DNA from: Streptomyces dengpaensis
GTDB lineage: Bacteria > Actinomycetota > Actinomycetes > Streptomycetales > Streptomycetaceae
Assembly (NCBI RefSeq): GCF_002946835.1
Contig: NZ_CP026652.1
Span: forward strand, 2,542,001 to 2,606,000
Direction of reading: 5' to 3'
Length of the DNA: 64,000 bases
The notes under the pieces were generated by a model that was not told the DNA's origin, ran no database searches, and saw only the letters and a list, made by a program, of their open reading frames with translations. Positions 27,682 through 34,602 of this stretch are shown piece by piece (within the stretch, counting starts at the first letter, position 1; every line of letters begins with the position of its first letter). A program made the translations under genes and the position numbers.

Positions 27682-28263
27682 GTGGCAACACCCCCAGGCG
27701 GTTCGTCTTCGGGCAACTGGTCGTACGGCCCCGGCCAGGGGCAGGGCGGCCAGGGCGACGGTTCGCAGAACCCGTACAACTTCCCCTCCGCGCCGAGCCA
27801 GCGCCAGCCGTACGCGCCTCAGGGCCCCGGTCCGTCGCCGTACGACCAGCCGCAGGCGCCCCGCATCCAGCCTGTGCAGCCGCCGCGACGCACACGCGAG
27901 CCGTCGCCCGCGAGGGCGTCGAACAACCCCCTGGTGCGCCCGTACGCCATGACGGGCGGCCGCACCAGGCCTCGCTACCAGCTCGCCATCGAGGCGCTGG
28001 TGCACACCACCGCGCAGCCGCACCAGATGCAGGGCCAGCTGCCCGAGCATCAGCGGATCTGCAACCTCTGCCGGGAGATCAAGTCGGTGGCCGAAGTCTC
28101 GGCCCTTCTGACGATCCCTCTCGGCGTGGCCAGGATCCTCGTCGCCGACTTGGCGGAGGCGGGCCTGGTCGCCATCCATCAGCCCGGCGGCGACGAAAAC
28201 GCCGGTGGCCAGCCAGACGTGACTTTGCTCGAAAGGGTGCTCAGTGGACTTCGCAAGCTCTAG
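27682..28263 (+). CDS. cvnC2: Conservon DUF742 protein CvnC (second set), N-terminally extended
   Basis: A 193-residue DUF742 protein. Its C-terminal 115 residues match CvnC1. The first about 75 residues are an added Gly/Pro/Gln/Tyr-rich disordered arm (GQGQGGQGDGSQNPYNFP...). The GTG start has GGAGGAGGAG upstream. The last 20 bases overlap cvnD2, exactly as in the first conservon. The extra arm is the clearest difference between the two sets outside CvnA. Confidence 0.93.
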   Translation: MATPPGGSSSGNWSYGPGQGQGGQGDGSQNPYNFPSAPSQRQPYAPQGPGPSPYDQPQAPRIQPVQPPRRTREPSPARASNNPLVRPYAMTGGRTRPRYQLAIEALVHTTAQPHQMQGQLPEHQRICNLCREIKSVAEVSALLTIPLGVARILVADLAEAGLVAIHQPGGDENAGGQPDVTLLERVLSGLRKL

Positions 28264-28825
28264 CGGAGGGCCTTCCCGCTCCACCACGTCCGCGAAGATC
28301 GTGGTGGCGGGCGGCTTCGGCGTGGGCAAGACCACGTTCGTCGGCGCCGTCTCGGAGATCAACCCGCTGCGCACCGAGGCCGTCATGACATCCGCTTCCG
28401 CGGGCATCGACGACCTCACGCACACCGGAGACAAGACGACGACCACCGTCGCCATGGACTTCGGCCGCATCACCCTGGACCAGGACCTGATCCTCTACCT
28501 GTTCGGCACCCCCGGACAGGACCGCTTCTGGTTCATGTGGGACGACCTGGTGCGCGGCGCCATCGGTGCCGTCGTCCTGGTGGACACCCGCCGTCTCGCC
28601 GACTGCTTCCCCGCGGTCGACTACTTCGAGAACTCGGGTCTCCCGTTCGTCATCGCCCTCAACGGCTTCGACGGCAACCAGCCGTACAACCCCGAAGAGG
28701 TCCGCGAGGCGCTGCAGATCGGCCCCGACGCCCCGATCATCACGACGGACGCCCGCCACCGCGCGGATGCCAAGTCGACGCTGATCACACTGGTGGAGCA
28801 CGCGCTCATGGCGCGCCTGCGCTAG
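28244..28825 (+). CDS. cvnD2: Conservon Ras-like GTPase CvnD (second set)
   Basis: A 193-residue GTPase with P-loop GGFGVGKTT, FGTPGQDRFWFMWD and NGFD, almost identical to CvnD1. The start is a GTG overlapping cvnC2 by 20 bases. Differences lie mainly in the first 15 residues and the last 60. It closes the second conservon, and a strong terminator follows within 15 bases. Confidence 0.95.
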   Translation: MDFASSSGGPSRSTTSAKIVVAGGFGVGKTTFVGAVSEINPLRTEAVMTSASAGIDDLTHTGDKTTTTVAMDFGRITLDQDLILYLFGTPGQDRFWFMWDDLVRGAIGAVVLVDTRRLADCFPAVDYFENSGLPFVIALNGFDGNQPYNPEEVREALQIGPDAPIITTDARHRADAKSTLITLVEHALMARLR

Positions 28826-28838
28826 CCCGAGGCTCGAA

Positions 28839-28874
28839 CGGCCCCCGTACCTCCCGAGGGAGGGACGGGGGCCG
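28839..28874 (+). terminator. Terminator of conservon 2
   Basis: A 17-bp stem (CGGCCCCCGTACCTCCC with one G-U pair) closes a two-base loop, 13 bases past cvnD2. Confidence 0.75.
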
Positions 28875-28919
28875 TCTGCTGTCCCGGTCCTGTCGCCGTC
28901 GCCTGCCCGGCCTGCGCGC

Positions 28920-28956
28920 GAAGGCCCCGGCCGCCCTTGGGGGCGCCGGGGCCTTC
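28920..28956 (-). terminator. Terminator of accB-accE
   Basis: Perfect 12-bp arms GAAGGCCCCGGC / GCCGGGGCCTTC lie 15 bases past the accE stop on the minus strand. Confidence 0.7.
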
Positions 28957-28971
28957 GTACGTCGTGCGGGC

Positions 28972-29163
28972 TCAGTGCCAGCTGTGCGGCGCCCGGAAGC
29001 CGGGCTCGCGCTCCAGCCGCCGCCAGCCTGCCTTGGCGCGGCCGCGGTGGGTCGGGGTGGTGTCCGGCTGGGCGGCCGCGCGAGCCAGGAGGACGGCCGT
29101 GATGGCGGCGACTTCCTCGGGCTCGGCGTGGCCCTTCTCGACGCGGATGTCAGGGGTGTCCAT
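28972..29163 (-). CDS. accE: Acyl-CoA carboxylase epsilon subunit
   Basis: A 63-residue protein (MDTPDIRVEKGHAEPEEVAAITAVLL...GFRAPHSWH) of the AccE/PccE type. In Streptomyces this small subunit binds the beta carboxyltransferase and raises its activity with the biotinylated alpha subunit. The PEEVAAITAVL helix and the terminal R-x-P-H-x-W are characteristic. It lies 57 bases downstream of accB in the same operon. Confidence 0.92.
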   Translation of the reverse strand: MDTPDIRVEKGHAEPEEVAAITAVLLARAAAQPDTTPTHRGRAKAGWRRLEREPGFRAPHSWH

Positions 29164-29220
29164 AGGTCTCAGTCTCCGTGAGAGAGGTTTCCGCAGGGGT
29201 ACCGCGGAAGATCCGCTGGG

Positions 29221-30849
29221 TTACTGCGGGGGGTTGCCGTGCTTACGGGAGGGCAGGTCCGCGTGCTTGGTGTGCAGCATCGCGAGCGACTTGATCAGGA
29301 CCTCGCGGGTTTCCGCCGGGTCGATGACGTCGTCGACCAGACCACGCTCCGCCGCGTAGTAGGGGTGCATCAGCTCGGACTTGTACTCCTTGACCATGCG
29401 GACCCGCATGGCCTCGGGGTCCTCGGCCTCGGCGATCTGGCGGCGGAAGATGACGTTGGCCGCGCCTTCCGCGCCCATGACGGCGATCTCGTTCGTCGGC
29501 CACGCGTACGTGAGGTCCGCTCCGATGGACTGGCTGTCCATGACGATGTAGGCACCTCCGTACGCCTTGCGCAGGATCAGCGAAATCCTCGGCACGGTCG
29601 CGTTGCAGTAGGCGTACAGCAGCTTCGCGCCGTGCCGGATGATCCCGCCGTGTTCCTGGTCGACACCGGGGAGGAATCCCGGAACATCCAGGAGGGTGAT
29701 GATCGGAATATTAAAAGCGTCACACATCTGGACAAAGCGCGCAGCTTTTTCGGAGGCCTCGATGTCGAGGACGCCGGCGAGGGTCTGCGGCTGGTTGGCG
29801 ACGATGCCGACGACCTGGCCGTCGAGGCGGGCCAGTGCGCAGATGATGTTGCGGGCCCAGCGTTCGTGGACTTCCAGGTAGTCGCCGTCGTCGACGAGTT
29901 CCTCGATGACCTTGGCCATGTCGTAGGGGCGGTTGCCGTCCGCGGGGACCAGGTCGAGCAGGACGTCCGAGCGGCGGTCGGCCGGGTCCTCGGAGCCGAC
30001 GCGCGGGGGGTTCTCGCGGTTGTTCTGCGGGAGCATCGACAGGAGGTAGCGCACCTCGGCGATGCAGGTCTCCTCGTCGTCGTAGGCGAAGTGGCAGACG
30101 CCGGACGTCTCGGCGTGCACGTCGGCGCCGCCCAGGCCGTTCTGGGTGATCTCCTCGCCGGTGACCGCCTTGACGACGTCCGGGCCGGTGATGAACATCT
30201 GCGAGGTGTCGCGGACCATGAACACGAAGTCGGTCAGGGCGGGGCTGTAGGCCGCGCCGCCCGCGCACGGGCCGAGCATCACGCTGATCTGCGGGATGAC
30301 ACCGGACGCCTTGGTGTTGCGCTGGAAGATGCCGCCGTAGCCGGCCAGGGCGGACACGCCCTCCTGGATCCGGGCGCCCGCGCCGTCGTTCAGCGACACC
30401 AGTGGCGCACCGGCCGCGATGGCCATGTCCATGATCTTGTGGATCTTCGTGGCATGCGCCTCGCCGAGCGCGCCGCCGAAGATCCGGAAGTCATGGGCGT
30501 ACACGAAGACCGTACGGCCCTCCACCGTGCCCCAGCCGGTGACGACACCGTCGGTGTACGGCTTCTTCGCCTCCAGCCCGAACCCGGTCGCCCGGTGCCG
30601 CCGCAGCTGCTCGACCTCCTGGAACGAGCCGGCGTCCAGCAGCAGCTCGATGCGCTCCCGCGCGGTCAGCTTGCCCTTGGCATGCTGCGCCTCGGTCGCC
30701 CGCTCACTGGGGCCGCTCAGTGCCTCCGCACGGATGGCGTGCAGTTCGGCCACACGCCCGCGCGCGTCCGTGGGTTCGCCCGCGGAGCTCACGTCGCCTG
30801 CCGTGGCGCTCGCGGCGTCTGCGGATCCAGCTTCGTCCAAAACGGTCAT
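29221..30849 (-). CDS. accB: Acyl-CoA carboxylase beta (carboxyltransferase) subunit
   Basis: A 542-residue carboxyltransferase that moves CO2 from biotin to acetyl- and propionyl-CoA, feeding fatty-acid and polyketide synthesis. Crotonase-like half-domains contain GGALGEAHATKIHKIMDMA and LNDGAGARIQEGV in the N-domain and LLDVPGFLPGVDQEHGGIIR in the C-domain. Position 435 is Ile in GGAYIVMDS; the equivalent residue is Asp in propionyl-specific PccB and Ile in the broader AccB. I therefore predict AccB-type specificity. The alpha (biotin) subunit is elsewhere. accE follows. Confidence 0.94.
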   Translation of the reverse strand: MTVLDEAGSADAASATAGDVSSAGEPTDARGRVAELHAIRAEALSGPSERATEAQHAKGKLTARERIELLLDAGSFQEVEQLRRHRATGFGLEAKKPYTDGVVTGWGTVEGRTVFVYAHDFRIFGGALGEAHATKIHKIMDMAIAAGAPLVSLNDGAGARIQEGVSALAGYGGIFQRNTKASGVIPQISVMLGPCAGGAAYSPALTDFVFMVRDTSQMFITGPDVVKAVTGEEITQNGLGGADVHAETSGVCHFAYDDEETCIAEVRYLLSMLPQNNRENPPRVGSEDPADRRSDVLLDLVPADGNRPYDMAKVIEELVDDGDYLEVHERWARNIICALARLDGQVVGIVANQPQTLAGVLDIEASEKAARFVQMCDAFNIPIITLLDVPGFLPGVDQEHGGIIRHGAKLLYAYCNATVPRISLILRKAYGGAYIVMDSQSIGADLTYAWPTNEIAVMGAEGAANVIFRRQIAEAEDPEAMRVRMVKEYKSELMHPYYAAERGLVDDVIDPAETREVLIKSLAMLHTKHADLPSRKHGNPPQ

Positions 30850-30923
30850 GTAGCGACCTTACGAAGCCCACCAAGGAAAGCGAGCCGTCGACTCCGTACA
30901 GTCTCCGGCCCGTTTTCCTGGTA

Positions 30924-30972
30924 CCCCTGAACAGAACCATGACCTCATGCAGGCGATCTGACTGTTCAGGGG
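30924..30972. promoter_or_regulatory. Inverted repeat upstream of accB
   Basis: Perfect 11-bp arms CCCCTGAACAG (30924-30934) and CTGTTCAGGGG (30962-30972) are 27 bases apart, 75-123 bases before the accB start. It could be a looping operator pair, a 5'-UTR stem or the terminator of the upstream secreted-protein gene. Confidence 0.45.
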
Positions 30973-31103
30973 CGCTTCGGCTTGTAGAGGTCACACAAAG
31001 CCGTCAGCCGAGAGTCACCTCACATTCATGAGTAGCACATGCCATCCATGGGGTGACACGGACCCTCGATCGGCGGCTCGCTCACGCGGCGCGCGCGTGC
31101 GGG

Positions 31104-31601
31104 TCAGCAGCCGCCGCAGTTGTAGTAGAGGACGTCCCAGTGGTTGCCCTCGTCGGCGTAGATGTTGCCGGATCCGGACCGCCACTGCGGGGCGCCGTCG
31201 CCGCGCAGGCCGATGTAGGTGAAGTTGTTCTTGATGTAGTTGCCGATGCACGTGTACTTGCTGTAGTCGAGCTTGTAGCCGTTCCAGTGCGAGTATGTGC
31301 CACTGGCGTGGCCGGTCTCGGTGCCGCCGGTGATGTTGAGCGCGCAGCCGCTGGCCTGCTTGAGCGTCTGGGCGCCCTTTGCGGTGGCGAGGTTGAGCTG
31401 CTCGAACGACGTACAGGTGGGGTTGTTGCGGTCGGAGCAGTTGCCGGACGACGACCAGGTGATGCCGACCGAGCGGAACATCGACGTCGCCGTGGCATGG
31501 CTGATCTTGGTGACGGCGAAGGCGTCGGTGGCGGTGCCGACGACGGCGGCACCGGGGGCGACGACGAGAGCGAGGGCGGTCAGGGCGGAGCGGAACTTCA
31601 T
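31104..31601 (-). CDS. Secreted M15-like (DD-peptidase fold) protein
   Basis: A 165-residue secreted protein. Residues 1-29 are a Sec signal ending TDAFA. The mature domain has GGTETGHASGTYSHWNGYKL followed by Asp, and near the C-terminus EGNHWDVLYYNCGGC. The spaced H...H-x-x-x-x-x-x-D and HWD residues resemble the zinc ligands of peptidase M15/VanY-type domains, though this match is inferred from pattern only. Six cysteines suggest disulphides. It is transcribed toward accB but separated by 254 bases. Substrates could be peptidoglycan stem peptides. Confidence 0.82.
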   Translation of the reverse strand: MKFRSALTALALVVAPGAAVVGTATDAFAVTKISHATATSMFRSVGITWSSSGNCSDRNNPTCTSFEQLNLATAKGAQTLKQASGCALNITGGTETGHASGTYSHWNGYKLDYSKYTCIGNYIKNNFTYIGLRGDGAPQWRSGSGNIYADEGNHWDVLYYNCGGC

Positions 31602-31773
31602 GAGGACCCTTCCTGCAAGAGACCGGCGAACGGCCGGACGGCCATGCTTCCTGTGAGGCGGATGTGCAGGCGGTGCAGGCGGTGCACGGCGATGGTGCCC
31701 GAGGTCTACGCCCGTCGACCAGAGGGCGAACGCGATCGACTCAAAGTAGCGCCGCCAACACGTTGCGGATGAT

Positions 31774-31833
31774 GTTGAAAATTGAATGGAATAGGTTTAC
31801 GGTCTCTGACGTTGACCTCGTTGAATATTCAAC
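31774..31833 (+). promoter_or_regulatory. TTGAA-type palindromes upstream of yceI
   Basis: A perfect 14-bp palindrome GTTGAATATTCAAC lies at 31820-31833. A related half-conserved GTTGAAAATTGAAT lies at 31774-31787 (46-bp centre spacing). They sit in an AT-rich patch 55-115 bases before the yceI start. This is consistent with operators for a MarR-type regulator; the regulator is not in the window. Confidence 0.55.
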
Positions 31834-31887
31834 ATCAACGGCCGCTGGTTCCGCACGGAACCGCGACCCCTCCCCCAGGAGCACCTC

Positions 31888-32502
31888 ATGGGCATCTTCA
31901 ACCGCAAGAGCACGACCGACGCCTCCGCCGCCAAGGCCGCCACCGCGGTGAGCCCCGACCTCGCGGCACTGACCGGCACCTACACCCTCGACCCGTCGCA
32001 CTCGGCGATCGGCTTCGTCGCCCGTCACGCGATGGTGACGAACGTCAAGGGCGGCTTCACGGAGTTCGAGGGCACCCTGAACCTGGACGGCACGGACCCG
32101 TCCCGGTCCACCGCCTCGATCGACGTCACGATGACGAGCGTCGAGACCGGCAATGCCGACCGTGACGGGCACCTGAAGAGCGCCGACTTCTTCAAGACCG
32201 ACGAGCACCCGAAGATGACGTTCCGCTCGACCAAGGCCGAGGCCCTGGGCGGCGACGGCTACCGGATCACCGGCGACCTGTCGATCATGGGCACCACCAA
32301 GCCGATCACCATCGACCTGGAGTGCCACGGCGCCGCGCAGGACCCGTACGGCAACGTGCGCGTCGGCTTCGAGGGCAAGGCCGAGATCCTGCGCTCCGAG
32401 TGGGGCCTCACCTGGAACGCGGCGCTGGAGACCGGCGGCGTCCTCGTCTCCGACAAGATCAAGCTGGTCCTCGACATCTCGGCGATCAAGAACGCCGGCT
32501 AA
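31888..32502 (+). CDS. YceI family lipocalin-like protein
   Basis: A 204-residue YceI protein. YceI folds as an extended lipocalin-type barrel that binds long isoprenoid-like molecules. Diagnostic segments are TYTLDPSHSAIGFVARHAMV, the following VKGGFTEFEGTL, KSADFFKTDEHPKMTFRS and the C-terminal VSDKIKLVLDISAIK. There is no export signal; a 30-residue Ala-rich N-terminal arm (MGIFNRKSTTDASAAKAATA) replaces it, so this copy is probably cytosolic. It is divergent from the secreted M15-like gene. Confidence 0.93.
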   Translation: MGIFNRKSTTDASAAKAATAVSPDLAALTGTYTLDPSHSAIGFVARHAMVTNVKGGFTEFEGTLNLDGTDPSRSTASIDVTMTSVETGNADRDGHLKSADFFKTDEHPKMTFRSTKAEALGGDGYRITGDLSIMGTTKPITIDLECHGAAQDPYGNVRVGFEGKAEILRSEWGLTWNAALETGGVLVSDKIKLVLDISAIKNAG

Positions 32503-32564
32503 CCCGATGTTCCTCAGCCGGTAGACCGGTACGGCACCGGCCGAACCCCTCCCCCGTCGGCTCC

Positions 32565-32615
32565 CGAAGCACGCCCGCCTTCCGATTCCCCCGTGTCCGG
32601 AAGGCGGGCGCTTCG
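32565..32615 (+). terminator. yceI terminator
   Basis: A long stem pairs CGAAGC-ACGCCCGCCTTCCG (32565-32584) with CGGAAGGCGGGCGCTTCG (32598-32615), with a two-base bulge, 62 bases past the yceI stop. Confidence 0.7.
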
Positions 32616-32692
32616 GCGTGTACGTGCCTCGGAGGTCAGGGGAATCCTGCGAGCAGGACAAGAGATTCGAGTCACACGGGAAGGTCCCGCGC

Positions 32693-32861
32693 TCACTCAC
32701 CCCCGTACAGCCTCCGCAGATCCACGAGAACCACCTCGCCCCGATCCCCCGCGGCCCGCAGCTCGTCCGTGAATCCCGCCCCGCCGTAGCAGGCGAGCCG
32801 CACCACCGACGTGTCCGCGCCGGCCGTGTCCCGCGAGCAGCGACTCGGCGTGTCGCAACCG
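32693..32861 (-). pseudogene. 3' remnant of an ATPase/DUF234-like gene
   Basis: On the minus strand TSVVRLACYGGAGFTDELRA leads on to RGEVVLVDLRRLYGGE and a stop at 32693. This GC3-biased reading resembles the C-terminus of actinobacterial ATP-binding proteins with a DUF234-like end, an assignment made from pattern only. About 15 codons upstream the similarity (RHAESLLAG) moves to another frame, and beyond 32861 it ends at a 14-bp tandem array. There is no start, so it is a degenerate remnant. Confidence 0.55.
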
Positions 32862-32879
32862 GTCGAGAGGGCGGCGCCC

Positions 32880-32932
32880 TTCGCGCGGCCCCGTTCACGC
32901 GGCCCCGTTCACGCGGCCCCGTTCACGCGGGG
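32880..32932. repeat. 14-bp tandem array 1
   Basis: About 3.8 copies of TTCACGCGGCCCCG begin at 32880, 32894, 32908 and 32922. The first copy has TTCGCG. The period is not a multiple of three and no gene spans it. Confidence 0.85.
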
Positions 32933-33002
32933 CCGATCGCGCGATGCCGGGGCGGCGCCGGTCACACGGCGCTCCGATTACCCAGCAGCTCACGCCGCCC
33001 CA

Positions 33003-33072
33003 CTCACGCAGCACCGTTCACGCAGCACCGTTCACGCAGCACCGTTCACGCAGCGCCCTTCGCGCGGGTCCT
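33003..33072. repeat. 14-bp tandem array 2
   Basis: Copies of TTCACGCAGCACCG begin at 33003, 33017, 33031 and 33045, with a degenerate fifth copy at 33059. The unit is related to array 1 (TTCACGCRGCMCCG). It ends a few bases before the stop of the downstream minus-strand gene. Confidence 0.85.
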
Positions 33073-33075
33073 TCG

Positions 33076-34419
33076 TCAGAAGCCTCCGCCGAAGTCTCCT
33101 CCCCCGCCGAAGTCGCCGCCCCCGCCGAAGCCGCCGCCGAAGTCGCCCGGGTCGAAGTCGGAGCCCGAGACGTCGCCGCCGGCGTAACCGCCGCCGAAGT
33201 CGCCGTAGCCGGAGCCGTAGTCAGCCGCGTACGAGGGGCTGGACATCATGCTGCCGAGCAGCGTGCCGACGAGGAGGCCGGGCAGGATGCCGCCGCCGAA
33301 GTAGCCGCCCGCGTACGGGCCGTATGCCGGGCCGGCCTCCCAGTACGGGCGGCGGCCGTAGTCCGTCTCGACCTCGCGGATCGCCGGGTCGGCGCCGTCG
33401 GCGAGGCGGGCCCGGTCCGCCGCGCAGACCGGGACCTCGCGGGACGCGCCGCCGGCGGGCGTCCAGGGAGCATCGGCGACCGACGGGCCGTGCCGCGGGT
33501 CGAAGAAGCACGGGGCGCGGCGCTCCGGGAGCGCGCGGCCCTCGCGGCGCGCGGCCAGTACCGCGAGCGAGAAGCGGCCGTCCTCCAGGGCCTCGGTGAC
33601 GGCTCGTACGTCCTCGGGGTGCCGGGCCTCCGCCATACGCGACTTCGCCTGCTCGTAGGCGTCCAGCGCGCGCTCGTAGTCCGCGCGCATCACGTCGTTC
33701 GCGCCCGCCTCCCCGGGGTGGAAGTCGAGCCGGTCGAGCTCCTCGCCGAAGGCCGTGATGTCCTCGTCCACGACCACACGGAGCTTGTCGAGCGCTTCCT
33801 GCTGCTCCTGCTCCCTGCGGTGGCGGTTGCGGCGTACGAGCGTGTACGCGCCGGCGCCGCCGGCCACGATCACCGCGCCGGCCGTGATCAGGGCCGCCGT
33901 GGAGACGCCGCCTCCCGTGTCGCCGCCGCTCCAGCTCGCGGGGCCCGAGCCGCCGATATTGGTGACGGCGCGGTCGGTGAAGTCGTTCAGCTGGGTCGTC
34001 GCGTTCTCGCCCTGGACGCTGGTGACGAGGTTCTGCACGGCGGTGCGGGACATCACCGCGGAGTCGGCCCGGGCGTCGAAGCTGTCGCCGAGCCTGATGG
34101 CGTACAGGCCGGTGATGCCGGTGGCGGTGCGCAGGTTCTGGAAGAGGTTCTCGGAGGGGAAGTCGGCGGGCAGGACGGCCACGAGGATGGGCTTGTCCGC
34201 CTTCTCTATCTTCTGGGTGAGGTCGTCTGCCGCCGAGGTGGACAGCTGGGCGGAGGCGGCAGGGTCGACGTAGACCGGGCTCTCGCGGAGGGCTGCGGCG
34301 ATCGTGTCGATGTCGGTGGCTGCGTGGGCTTGGGGAGCGGGGGCAGCGAAGGCCGCCAGGGCGGCGAGCGCCAGCGCGATCAGCAGGCCTGTCAGTCCTC
34401 GGATGAGTGAGGCCTTCAT
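33076..34419 (-). CDS. Exported single-TM protein with Gly-rich C-terminus (TPM-like architecture)
   Basis: A 447-residue protein. A signal sequence (1-34, ending PQAHAA) is followed by an extracellular domain of about 130 residues (ALRESPVYVDPAASAQLS...), a TM segment (STAALITAGAVIVAGGAGAYTLV, about 172-194), a charged helical region (HRREQEQQEALDKLR) and a C-terminal tail rich in GGG/GDFGGG repeats. The layout is like bacterial TPM-domain (YgcG) membrane proteins, but the TPM motifs are weak, so the family is uncertain. Two Cys in the C-half could bind metal or pair. ATG at 34419. Confidence 0.8.
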   Translation of the reverse strand: MKASLIRGLTGLLIALALAALAAFAAPAPQAHAATDIDTIAAALRESPVYVDPAASAQLSTSAADDLTQKIEKADKPILVAVLPADFPSENLFQNLRTATGITGLYAIRLGDSFDARADSAVMSRTAVQNLVTSVQGENATTQLNDFTDRAVTNIGGSGPASWSGGDTGGGVSTAALITAGAVIVAGGAGAYTLVRRNRHRREQEQQEALDKLRVVVDEDITAFGEELDRLDFHPGEAGANDVMRADYERALDAYEQAKSRMAEARHPEDVRAVTEALEDGRFSLAVLAARREGRALPERRAPCFFDPRHGPSVADAPWTPAGGASREVPVCAADRARLADGADPAIREVETDYGRRPYWEAGPAYGPYAGGYFGGGILPGLLVGTLLGSMMSSPSYAADYGSGYGDFGGGYAGGDVSGSDFDPGDFGGGFGGGGDFGGGGDFGGGF

Positions 34420-34527
34420 GTCTTCGAAGCTACCCGAATGTGGGGTAAAGGGAACATCTGGGCTGGTGGGGTGGGTGCGGGTGGGCGGCTGGGGTGGGTT
34501 TTCCACCCCAGCCGCCCCTGCCCATTC

Positions 34528-34602
34528 CCCTACCTGGGGGCTACCGCCCCCAGACCCCCGGCGTCACGCTTCGCGCTCGTCCTCAAACGCCGGACGGGCT
34601 GA
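34528..34602. repeat. Dispersed REP-like hairpin element, copy A
   Basis: Core TACCTGGGGGCTACCGCCCC continues as CAGACCCCC, then a GCTTCGCGCTCGTCCTCAAA arm and CGCCGGACGGGCTGA. It overlaps the last codons of the GH3 gene, whose C-terminus FSPSGV-stop is encoded by the element. Confidence 0.75.

Noticed and set aside
32880-33072. Possible CRISPR array
   Set aside because: The 14-bp units are contiguous with no unique spacers and there are no cas genes.
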